From: Mesorhizobium sp. L-2-11
GTDB taxonomy: Bacteria > Pseudomonadota > Alphaproteobacteria > Rhizobiales > Rhizobiaceae
DNA length: 64,000 nt
Assembly: GCF_016756595.1 (NCBI RefSeq)
Contig: NZ_AP023257.1
Span: forward strand, 1,240,001-1,304,000
Reading direction: 5' to 3'
The notes beneath the pieces were generated by a model, which saw nothing but the letters and a program-made list of their open reading frames with translations, had not been told where the DNA came from and did no database searches. How positions within the stretch are numbered: the first letter of the stretch is position 1; each line of letters opens with the position of its first letter. This document shows, in pieces, positions 1-6,327 of the stretch. The translations under genes were made by a program, and so were the position numbers.

Positions 1-2
1 AC

Positions 3-383
3 CGCGACTTCGGTGTGTCCTTTCCTGATTTTCCCGGCGTTATCACCGCCGGCACCGATCTGGACGACGCTCGTGCCATGGCTGAGGAGGCCCTTGCCTT
101 TCACATCGAAGGGCTTGTGGAAGATGGCGAAGCCATTCCAGAACCCTCCAGCTTGGAAGATGTCATGGCCGACGCCGATAATCGAGACGGCGTTGCAATT
201 TTGGTTGCGGCGAAGACCGAGGCCAAGAAAGCTGTCCGCGTGAACATCACGCTCGCTGAAGATGTTCTAAGCCAAATTGACGCCTTTGCTGAGGCGCACG
301 GTTTTACCCGGTCCGGCTTTATCGCGAAGGCGGCTCAAAGAATCATCGAGCTTGAGGGCGGTCTAAAGGCTCGCAGCGCTTAG
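3..383 (+). CDS. hicB: HicB-type antitoxin, 5' end outside window
   Basis: The reading frame is open from base 3, so the start lies upstream of the window. The visible N-terminal part (FGVSFPDFPG) is the HicB partial RNase-H-like fold. It is followed by an acidic linker and a C-terminal ribbon-helix-helix-like segment (VRVNITLAEDVLSQIDAFA) that would bind DNA. HicB proteins neutralise the HicA mRNA interferase and repress their own operon. The HicA partner would be expected just upstream, outside the window, and no toxin gene follows downstream. A GTG at base 15 could be read as a start but would cut into the conserved fold. Family assignment is confident; activity of the pair cannot be judged. 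Confidence 0.8.
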   Translation, partial: RDFGVSFPDFPGVITAGTDLDDARAMAEEALAFHIEGLVEDGEAIPEPSSLEDVMADADNRDGVAILVAAKTEAKKAVRVNITLAEDVLSQIDAFAEAHGFTRSGFIAKAAQRIIELEGGLKARSA

Positions 384-478
384 CTACCGTTGCCTTACCA
401 AGGCCCTCCACTGCAAGCGTCCCTATGTGCCTGGCTTCTGGCGCATCGTCGCCGGTTGATTTAGCATCGCCTGATAAT

Positions 479-497
479 CCTTGTGCCAGGCACAAGG
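479..497. promoter_or_regulatory. 19-bp perfect palindrome, candidate operator
   Basis: Two 9-base arms (CCTTGTGCC and GGCACAAGG) flank a single central A, 72 bases before the start of the VOC/GST gene pair. The geometry fits a dimeric repressor site. No regulator gene is adjacent, so its binder is unknown. Confidence 0.4.
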
Positions 498-568
498 CAG
501 CACAATCGCGAGCGGCACCGGGGCGAGGTGAATACGACGACGACGTCCGGCTGCCAGGGAGACGGCCA

Positions 569-1150
569 ATGCAGAAGTTGCAATCGCAAGGCGTCCATCA
601 CATCACGCTGGTCGGCGCCGGGCGCCAGACCTCGATCGATTTCTGGGAAGGCGTGCTTGGCATGCCTTTCATCTTCGAGCAGCCCAATCTCGACAAGGCC
701 AGCGAAAGCCACCTCTATTTCGATCCGGGTGACGGCCGGCTGATCACCATCTTCACCGACGAGAGCCGCACGCCAGTCAAGCGGCGCACGCCGACCGATA
801 CGGGCTGCGTCCATCACATCGCCTTTGCGGTGTCCCGCGTCACCTTCCTGCAGGCGGTCGCCCGGCTCGACGAGCGCGCCATCAAGCACAGCGGCGTCAA
901 GGATCGCGGTTTTATGGATTCGATCTATTTCGAGGATCCGCTCGGCCTGCTGATCGAGCTCGCTTCCTACCGTTTCGAGCCGCCGGCGGGCTTCACCCAT
1001 GCCGACGTGCTGATGCAGGCGCACAAGCTTCGCGTCGCGCGCGGCGACTATGCAATCGCCGAAGTGCATCTTGCCGACGCGATCCAGGCGCTGGTCGAGC
1101 GCTCGCGCGCGACTTTGTCGGAGGACCGCACGCCGAAAAATCCATACTGA
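569..1150 (+). CDS. VOC (glyoxalase/bleomycin resistance/dioxygenase) superfamily protein
   Basis: A 193-residue protein with two beta-alpha-beta-beta-beta modules of the vicinal oxygen chelate fold. The first begins at HHITLVGAG near residue 9 and the second at HHIAFAV near residue 80. Metal-ligand-like residues are the module-start histidines and the glutamate in LLIELASY near residue 130. The fold covers glyoxalases, extradiol dioxygenases and thiol transferases, and the substrate cannot be read from sequence. The ATG at 569 was chosen because the conserved fold starts there and a GGGAGA stretch precedes it; the frame is open 48 codons further upstream but that part lacks similarity to the fold. 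A GST gene follows after 28 bases, so the two are probably co-transcribed, possibly for electrophile detoxification. Confidence 0.8.
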   Translation: MQKLQSQGVHHITLVGAGRQTSIDFWEGVLGMPFIFEQPNLDKASESHLYFDPGDGRLITIFTDESRTPVKRRTPTDTGCVHHIAFAVSRVTFLQAVARLDERAIKHSGVKDRGFMDSIYFEDPLGLLIELASYRFEPPAGFTHADVLMQAHKLRVARGDYAIAEVHLADAIQALVERSRATLSEDRTPKNPY

Positions 1151-1178
1151 CGACAGGCCAAACAGAGGGAGGAACACA

Positions 1179-2063
1179 ATGGCAAAGACAACAACGAAAA
1201 GTGCGAAGAAGCCGGCTGCCAAGGCAGCCACGAAACCAGCTGCCAAGGCCGCGACAAAGCCTGCCGCCAAGGCATCGAAAGCTTCCGCCAAGTCGGCAAC
1301 GAAAGCCGCCGCAAAACCTGCAGCCAAGGCATCCGCGAAATCCGCGCGGAAGACCAAATCAGGAAAGAAGCCCGCGCTGACGCTCAGCATGCTGAAGCCG
1401 AGCGTCAACAATATGAGCGTTCGGGTGTTTGCACGCGCGGCGGGGCTCGACCATTCCGAGACCGACGTATGGGGCCACACGCGCTCGCCCGAGTATATGG
1501 CACGAAACCCAGCCCATCTGACGCCGATGATCGAGGACAAGGGCCTGCCCAGGGGCGTGTTGTGGGAAAGCTGCGCCATCATGCAGTATCTCGCCAACAA
1601 GCACGGGCTGGAGAAATTGTATCCCAAGGCGCCGGCCAAGCGGGCGATGATCGACAGCGCCATGTTCTACCTGATCGGCACGCTCTACCCCTATGTCGCG
1701 CGCGCCACCTATCCCACGCTGAATTTCCCGCAATATGCCGGCGAGGTCGGCCACAGCGATGCTCATCCCGACAAAAAGGCGGAAGCCCAGAAGGCGGCTA
1801 TTGAAGCGATAGCCGAGCCGCTGGAGGTCTTTCACAGCTTCTTCAGGAACGGCAAGCCGTTCATCGGCGGCAAGAACCCGTCGATCGCCGACATCCGCCT
1901 GGCGGCGACGCTCGAATTCCTGGCAGCCATCGACTACGCGCTGCCGCAATGGGCGAAGGAGTACATGGCGGCGATCGAGAAGAAGCTCGGCAAGGCCTAT
2001 GCCGAGCCGGCTGCCGACGTGCGCGGCTATATCGCCTATGTGAAGTCGCAGGCCGGCGCGTGA
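1179..2063 (+). CDS. Glutathione S-transferase family protein with lysine/alanine-rich N-terminal tail
   Basis: A 294-residue protein in two unlike parts. Residues 1-65 are almost only Lys, Ala, Pro, Ser and Thr, with KPAAKAATKPAAKA-type repeats resembling the C-terminal tail of histone H1. From about residue 66 a GST fold follows: a thioredoxin-like half with the glutathione-contact motif ESCAIMQYL near residue 130, then an all-alpha half with IADIRLAATLEF near residue 240. The ATG at 1179 has a strong GAGGGAGGA ribosome site. A GST would conjugate glutathione to electrophiles; the basic tail suggests nucleic-acid or membrane contact, which is inference. It lies 28 bases after the VOC gene in a likely operon. 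Confidence 0.85.
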   Translation: MAKTTTKSAKKPAAKAATKPAAKAATKPAAKASKASAKSATKAAAKPAAKASAKSARKTKSGKKPALTLSMLKPSVNNMSVRVFARAAGLDHSETDVWGHTRSPEYMARNPAHLTPMIEDKGLPRGVLWESCAIMQYLANKHGLEKLYPKAPAKRAMIDSAMFYLIGTLYPYVARATYPTLNFPQYAGEVGHSDAHPDKKAEAQKAAIEAIAEPLEVFHSFFRNGKPFIGGKNPSIADIRLAATLEFLAAIDYALPQWAKEYMAAIEKKLGKAYAEPAADVRGYIAYVKSQAGA

Positions 2064-2115
2064 GGCTTTCGCTCCATTGGATGCGTAGTGCGGAGTGGTC
2101 GGTCGCGCTTGGCGT

Positions 2116-3000
2116 TCAAGGACCGAACATCACAAGCTCGGTGAACGTCAGATCGCCAAGCGAGGGTGGTCTGGGACCCCTAAAATATTTCAGCCCGCTG
2201 TTGGCGCGGTACCACCCGAACAGACCTGCAATCGGCTCCCTGGCGTCGACGACGCAAAACAGGATGCCGCTTCGCAAGAGAAAGCGCCCCATGGCACCGG
2301 CGCACCGGCTTAAATCCGCGAGAGAGCGGCAATAGACGATCTGATAGGATGGGATAAGACCGCGCAATATCCTGCGCGGCATCAATACGAAAGGAAACGC
2401 TGCTCCGTCGCAAATGCAAATCAATGACCGGCAGCCAAGTGCTGAGTGTTCCGAGAGTATGTATCGCTCGCTGTCGGACAGCATCGTCATTTCCGCAAGA
2501 TCGGGACGAGCTTCAAGCACTCGACATGACCGCTGCGCCGAACCAAAAGCCGGCAGGAAGGCAAATTGTCCGGTGGTGAAGGGGCGAAAGCCGAGCGCCC
2601 AGTTGGCCTTCAAGGTTGCGGGCGCCGGCGAAATATTCGTGTAGGTCACGTCCCTTCGCTTGAGAATCGTCGTAACCAATTTGGCGCCATAAGGGCGGAA
2701 TTCTGCGTCGACGGACCAGCTTGAAAGGTTGCAGCGGACTTCGTCGCCTTGCGGGCCGGGATAAATTGTATACAGGGTCAGCACAACGCCGACGATCCGA
2801 TCAGCCTTCTCCAAGGCCCAGCCGTATTGTGGGAACTCGGCGACGGCAGGCCTCTGCGACAAACGGGTCAGCGCCCGTACCCAGTAGCTCCGGTCACGCT
2901 GCGGAAAGCCCCGGCACAGGCAGTCGACCACTCCTTCCCAATCAGCTTCGCGAATTGGTCGACAGCGAACGCCAGGAGGGAGAGCGCCGAGTACGGCCAT
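2116..3000 (-). CDS. GNAT-like acyl-CoA acyltransferase family protein
   Basis: A 294-residue protein. The first half (PIREADWEGVVDCLCRGFP onward, to about residue 150) has the layout of a GNAT domain, with IVGVVLTLY as the central strand and EFRPYGAKLV where acetyl-CoA would bind. The second half is a less conserved repeat-like extension ending in a second partial GNAT-like strand (GILFCVVDAREPIAGLFGW). Similar two-part proteins in rhizobia are annotated only as acyltransferases, often beside polysaccharide genes. The ATG at 3000 has GGAAG eight bases upstream. The gene converges on the GST gene with a 52-base gap. The substrate is unknown. Confidence 0.6.
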   Translation of the reverse strand: MAVLGALPPGVRCRPIREADWEGVVDCLCRGFPQRDRSYWVRALTRLSQRPAVAEFPQYGWALEKADRIVGVVLTLYTIYPGPQGDEVRCNLSSWSVDAEFRPYGAKLVTTILKRRDVTYTNISPAPATLKANWALGFRPFTTGQFAFLPAFGSAQRSCRVLEARPDLAEMTMLSDSERYILSEHSALGCRSLICICDGAAFPFVLMPRRILRGLIPSYQIVYCRSLADLSRCAGAMGRFLLRSGILFCVVDAREPIAGLFGWYRANSGLKYFRGPRPPSLGDLTFTELVMFGP

Positions 3001-3077
3001 AAATCGACTTCCAGAATATGATAAAGCGCGTCGTGGCTGAACGGATTCATGCGACGCGCTTCAAGTTCTTGTTTTTT

Positions 3078-3152
3078 ATGCATGTCGTTATCGCAAAACC
3101 GCTGCGCAGCCTCGGATCAGGCCCGAGGGGCATGCTTTTGCGCGACATGCAT
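3078..3152. repeat. Rhizobial hairpin repeat, family A copy 1
   Basis: An imperfect inverted repeat with ends ATGCATGTCG and CGACATGCAT that encloses a CCTCGG...CCGAGG inner stem. A second copy with the same order of motifs (TCGCAAAACCGCTG, GCATGCTTTTGCGC) lies at 19302-19373, which shows this is a dispersed element. Confidence 0.75.
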
Positions 3153-3292
3153 CTTCGATCTGCCTCACACGCTAACACGTTGGTGCACAACGATTAATAA
3201 TATATGCCGCATTTAAAGACGACTTTCCGCACTGATCACGAAAACGCAAATCAGATCGGTGCCACGTCGCGTCGATGAGCAGTTCCCGTCGG

Positions 3293-3308
3293 TTAAGGAT
3301 TCGTTAAC
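3293..3308 (+). promoter_or_regulatory. CtrA-type box with internal GANTC methylation site
   Basis: TTAA-N7-TTAAC is an exact match to the CtrA binding consensus of alphaproteobacteria. The 7-base spacer contains GATTC (3298-3302), a CcrM (GANTC) methylation site. It lies in a 505-base gap and is followed about 80 bases downstream by a Rho-independent terminator on the same strand, with no protein gene between. Confidence 0.5.
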
Positions 3309-3329
3309 CAAATCCCTGTCTACTGGTCG

Positions 3330-3414
3330 GCAATTCACCTCCAACTCGTGACCACGGATGTACTGGCGCGGTCGAGGTGGTGGAAGGAAAGGTCGGCCAT
3401 GTGCCGGCCTTTTT
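3330..3414 (+). ncRNA. Candidate small RNA between CtrA box and terminator
   Basis: The segment starts near the expected transcription start after the box at 3293-3308 and ends at a hairpin with a T run. It contains a CACCTCC stretch complementary to ribosome-binding sites, and a downstream GAGGTG that can pair with it. The ends are estimates. No match to a named RNA family was made. Confidence 0.3.
3388..3414 (+). terminator. Rho-independent terminator with no upstream protein gene
   Basis: AAAGGTCGGC (3388-3397) pairs with GCCGGCCTTT (3403-3412) with one G-T wobble across a 5-base loop and runs into TTTTT. No reading frame on the + strand ends nearby, which suggests the transcript is an RNA. 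Confidence 0.6.
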
Positions 3415-3506
3415 GTCTCAAGGGCTATTGACCCGGGAAGCCGCGGCCTGACTTGGCGATTGTCGTCACCTCGATCGATCGGACCGGTTCCCGGTTGGAC
3501 CGGGTA

Positions 3507-3764
3507 TCAGTGTTGCCCGCGTCTCGCATTGACATGGCGTGCCAACTCCGGCGTCTCAAAGACGTAGTCGCTCCAGGCCGATTCCGGAATCTGACCGGCC
3601 AGATAGCATTCCAGCAAAAGACTTTGCTCAGGGCTGAGAGGTCTCGGCGCGCGCTCATGGTCCAGTGTCAGCGAGTGAAACAGATTTTTGGGCGAGTGAA
3701 GCAGATTTCTGGGCAAGTGAAACAGATTTCTGGTCACGTCCGAGACAGTGAGGTGAATCGACAT
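3507..3764 (-). CDS. Small protein with tandem N-terminal repeats, function unknown
   Basis: An 85-residue protein preceded by a textbook ribosome site (AAAGGAG, nine bases before the ATG). Residues about 10-30 come from three tandem 21-bp units and read as a repeated (R/K)NLxHxP pattern, giving a basic, amphipathic stretch. The C-terminal half (LSPEQSLLLECYLAGQIPESA and ELARHV) looks like a normal folded segment. There is no signal peptide or membrane segment and no recognised domain. The neighbours are an RNA-like locus and a lipoprotein, so context gives no function. It is kept as a gene because of the ribosome site and the coherent C-terminal sequence. Confidence 0.6.
   Translation of the reverse strand: MSIHLTVSDVTRNLFHLPRNLLHSPKNLFHSLTLDHERAPRPLSPEQSLLLECYLAGQIPESAWSDYVFETPELARHVNARRGQH
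3675..3737. repeat. Three tandem 21-bp repeats inside the small gene
   Basis: Units lie at 3675-3695, 3696-3716 and 3717-3737, each beginning GTGAA(A/G)CAGATTT. They differ at one to five positions. The period is a multiple of three, so copy number can vary without shifting the frame. Confidence 0.9.
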
Positions 3765-4099
3765 GTGTTCGGTCTCCTTTGACCATCCAGCGCATCACCC
3801 AAGGGAGCGGGATCGCTCTCTGCTCCGCTGCCCTTCGGATCGGAAAGGACCATGCGCCAACCAAAAAACGCTACAGCTTGCTTGTGCGTCCAAAAGCGAC
3901 GCGCGGCGCTGCAATAACCGTTTAACGTCGAAGGCCGGATAAGGTTCAACGCGGCTGCTGGCAACGCCGATCAGGCAGCCCAAAACCCACCAGTCGGCTC
4001 ATGCCCTGGGTCTGCGCGTCTGACCGAACCGCTGCGTCAGGTGCGCAGCAACGTTTTCAGGGCGGCGTACTTTCTTAGCTGCCAGCGCTTGAGTGCCGG
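3765..4099. other. Intergenic, no gene recognised
   Basis: Apart from the ribosome site of the small reverse-strand gene, no coding frame with a ribosome site, repeat or hairpin of note was found here. Confidence 0.5.
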
Positions 4100-4462
4100 C
4101 TATTCGCAGACCATTCGGACCCGTTTTCCGGGTTGGCTGACGTTCCTGCAGGTGAGCGGTTTCGCCGGCTCTGATGACGGCGTCGGCGCAACTTTGGCAA
4201 TCCTGGTGATTTTCCTTCTCGGCGCAACGGGGGTGTCGATTCTGCGGGCCGCCGCTGTTTCCGGCGTTTCGGGCGCCGCAGGAAAGACATCGGTCTGCAA
4301 AAACTGCGGCTGTTCGGCTTGCGCCTGCTGCGGCGGTCGGTCCCAGAACCGCCGGACATCGAGCGGCCTTGGAATGACGACAGTGCCATCGTAGCTGCGC
4401 GAGCAGCCGCCGCCTAACAGCAACATCGGGCACAAGAAAAAAGGCAGGATCCGTCCCAACAT
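4100..4462 (-). CDS. Small putative lipoprotein
   Basis: A 120-residue protein. A hydrophobic leader (LPFFLCPMLLLGGGC) ends in a lipobox-like LGGGC, so the mature protein would start at that cysteine and be lipid-anchored. The rest is proline- and alanine-rich with a basic middle (APRRKITRIAK) and a C-terminal CRNVSQPGKRVRMVC segment whose two cysteines could form a disulfide. The ATG at 4462 is preferred because AAGGG lies seven bases upstream; a GTG nine bases further upstream is the alternative. No domain is recognised. It stands alone on the reverse strand. Confidence 0.65.
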   Translation of the reverse strand: MLGRILPFFLCPMLLLGGGCSRSYDGTVVIPRPLDVRRFWDRPPQQAQAEQPQFLQTDVFPAAPETPETAAARRIDTPVAPRRKITRIAKVAPTPSSEPAKPLTCRNVSQPGKRVRMVCE

Positions 4463-4541
4463 CGGCAACACCCTTGCGGGATTTATAACGCGGCTTCGGT
4501 TCTACCGACAACCGTCGCAATACACTGCGGGCAAGGCTAGC

Positions 4542-4591
4542 GCATGACCCGGAGAATCGGAATCGATTTCGCTGGGGATCATCCGCAAAAT
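4542..4591. repeat. Rhizobial hairpin repeat, family B (GCATGA...GATCAT type)
   Basis: GCATGACCC, then GGAGAATCGGAATCGATTTCGC and GGGGATCAT, then a CGCAAAA tail. This matches the layout of the common rhizobial element built from ATGATCC, AATCGG/CCGATT and GGATCAT blocks. Related copies in this window are at 15832-15897 and 25033-25090. Confidence 0.6.
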
Positions 4592-4760
4592 GCGCCCAGC
4601 GTCCCTGGCGCGGCCCCAGCCCGTCAGCCCATGCCCATCAGCCCCAAGCCAGAGGCGCATTGCTCGAAGAACTCGGCGCCGAGGGAGAAGTCCAGCGCAA
4701 CGCGTGATAGCCACGTCAGCCCACAGCGTCAGCCGATTCGGCGACGCGTTGCCACAAGAC

Positions 4761-4780
4761 TATGGTGCGATCGCACCATA
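4761..4780. promoter_or_regulatory. 20-bp perfect palindrome in a long intergenic gap
   Basis: TATGGTGCGA is followed directly by its reverse complement TCGCACCATA. The site sits in the 741-base gap (4463-5203) between the lipoprotein and pstS, about 440 bases before pstS. Apart from this site, the family B repeat at 4542 and the Pho box, nothing coding is supported in that gap. Confidence 0.5.
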
Positions 4781-5099
4781 TCAAAGCATGCGTCCGGTTG
4801 GAACAATAAGCGCATTCGAGTTCCGCTCCTCCAGTTACGGGCGGGAGCAGCGACCGCCGGCAAGAAGCAGGGTCAGATTTACCCCAACGGACCTGCTTCG
4901 GCGATGGCGCGGCCATGACCTCCTTGGCCGCATGCAACGCGCTCCCGCCCGGATTTTCTTTTTCGGCCAATCGTTTCGCCTGTCGAGGGCAAATGCCGGC
5001 CGCAAATCGCGCAAGCTGCTGATTCCAGCGGCAAACCACGGCTGTAGCGGCGAGAGCGCGGCCCTCCCTTTTTGACAGGGCTGTACGGCGGTTACCGGG

Positions 5100-5128
5100 C
5101 TGACATCAAACTGTCATGTGACTGTAAT
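5100..5128 (+). promoter_or_regulatory. Pho box: three PhoB units upstream of pstS
   Basis: Three 7-base units spaced every 11 bases: CTGACAT (5100), CTGTCAT (5111) and CTGTAAT (5122). The PhoB consensus is CTGTCAT-N4-CTGTCAT. The last unit ends about 75 bases before the pstS ATG, as expected for activation of the pst operon at low phosphate. Confidence 0.92.
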
Positions 5129-5203
5129 AATCGGGGTCTATGGCCTCAGCGGGCGCCGACGGAATGGCGCCGAGAGACCATTTTCCGAACAGGAGCAGGC
5201 CAC

Positions 5204-6208
5204 ATGAAAAAATTCCTCCTTACGGCGTCGGCCGCGGCGCTTGCGCTCGCCGCGTCGGCTGGTTATGCCGCCGCGCGCGACCAGATTCAAATCGTCGGTT
5301 CGTCCACAGTGTTCCCCTTCACGACGGCTGTCGCTGAAAAGCTCGGCCAGAGCGGAAAGATCAAGACCCCGGTCGTCGAGTCGACTGGCACCGGCGGCGG
5401 CATGAAGCTGTTTTGCCAAGGCGTCGGCGAAAATACCGCTGACTTCACCAATGCCTCGCGCGCCATAAAGGACAGCGAGCTTAAAACCTGCAAGGCAAAC
5501 GGCGTGACGCCGGTCGAAATCAAGGTCGGCTTCGACGGCATCGTGCTGGCCAACTCGAAGGCAGGGACTGTCGTCGATCTGACCAAGGAGCAGATTTTCA
5601 AGGCGCTCGCCAAGAACGTCGCTGTTGACGGCAAGGTCGTCCCCAACCCCTACAAGAACTGGTCGGATGTCGATGCGTCGCTTCCCGCGACAAAGATCGA
5701 GGTGCTTGGTCCGCCGCCGACATCCGGCACGCGCGATGCATTCGTCGAATTGGTCATGGACGCGGCCTGCCAGGAAGAAGTGAAGGCGGCTAATGAAAAG
5801 GGCTGCGGCGAGATCCGCGAAGACGGCGCTTTTGTCGAGGCCGGCGAAAACGACAATCTGATCGTCCAGAAGCTGGAAGCCAACCCCAATGCCTTCGGCG
5901 TCTTTGGCTTCTCGTTCCTTGACCAGAACGCCGACAAGCTGCAGGGCCACAAGGTCGACGGCGTCGAGCCGACTTTCGAGAACATCGCATCCGGCGATTA
6001 CGGCGTTTCACGCTCGCTCTTTGTCTATGCCAAGAAAGAGCATGTCGGCGTCATCCCCGGCATGCAGGAGTTCATCGCCGAGTACACCTCGGAGGCTGCA
6101 TGGGGTCCTGATGGTTATCTGGCCGACAAGGGCCTGATCCCGCTGCCGGACGCCGAGCGCGCCAAGTGGGCCGAAGACGCCAAGGCCCTCAAGGGCATGG
6201 GCTCCTGA
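5204..6208 (+). CDS. pstS: Phosphate ABC transporter, periplasmic phosphate-binding protein
   Basis: A 334-residue protein with a Sec signal peptide (MKKFLLTASAAALALAASAG, cut near AAA-RDQ). The mature part starts IQIVGSSTVFPF, the phosphate-contact segment of PstS. Other contacts are STGTGGGMKLF near residue 60, FTNASR near residue 85 and the PTSGTRDAF loop near residue 172. It delivers phosphate to the PstCAB membrane complex. The ATG at 5204 has AGGAGC eight bases upstream. The Pho box lies directly upstream. Two hairpins separate it from pstC, as is common for highly expressed binding-protein genes. Confidence 0.95.
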   Translation: MKKFLLTASAAALALAASAGYAAARDQIQIVGSSTVFPFTTAVAEKLGQSGKIKTPVVESTGTGGGMKLFCQGVGENTADFTNASRAIKDSELKTCKANGVTPVEIKVGFDGIVLANSKAGTVVDLTKEQIFKALAKNVAVDGKVVPNPYKNWSDVDASLPATKIEVLGPPPTSGTRDAFVELVMDAACQEEVKAANEKGCGEIREDGAFVEAGENDNLIVQKLEANPNAFGVFGFSFLDQNADKLQGHKVDGVEPTFENIASGDYGVSRSLFVYAKKEHVGVIPGMQEFIAEYTSEAAWGPDGYLADKGLIPLPDAERAKWAEDAKALKGMGS

Positions 6209-6216
6209 TGTTTCGA

Positions 6217-6239
6217 GGTCAGAGCGTGTCGCTCTGACC
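6217..6239 (+). terminator. Hairpin after pstS (partial terminator)
   Basis: GGTCAGAGCG (6217-6226) and CGCTCTGACC (6230-6239) are perfect 10-base arms around a 3-base loop. No T run follows, so it may act by protecting the pstS mRNA end rather than terminating. Confidence 0.6.
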
Positions 6240-6257
6240 CTCATATCCTAAAAGCAC

Positions 6258-6286
6258 AAAGCGCGGGATCACAGGTCCCGTGCTTT
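6258..6286 (+). terminator. Second hairpin between pstS and pstC
   Basis: AAAGCGCGGGA (6258-6268) pairs with TCCCGTGCTTT (6276-6286) with one mismatch and a 7-base loop. With the hairpin at 6217 it probably lowers read-through into pstC. Confidence 0.5.
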
Positions 6287-6327
6287 GAGCCGGTGAATGA
6301 CCGGCGGTCGAGGGGACGTCCCGAATC

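Noticed and set aside
461..1663. Reverse-strand open frame of 400 codons opposite the VOC and GST genes
   Set aside because: Its FAAGFAAALAAGF repeats are just the complement of the lysine/alanine tail of the GST.
3675..3737. Possible CRISPR array
   Set aside because: The three 21-bp units are directly adjacent with no spacers and are part of a coding frame.
4590..5075. Forward frame of 161 codons and reverse frame of 107 codons before pstS
   Set aside because: Neither has a ribosome site or protein-like composition, and the forward one runs through the 20-base palindrome.
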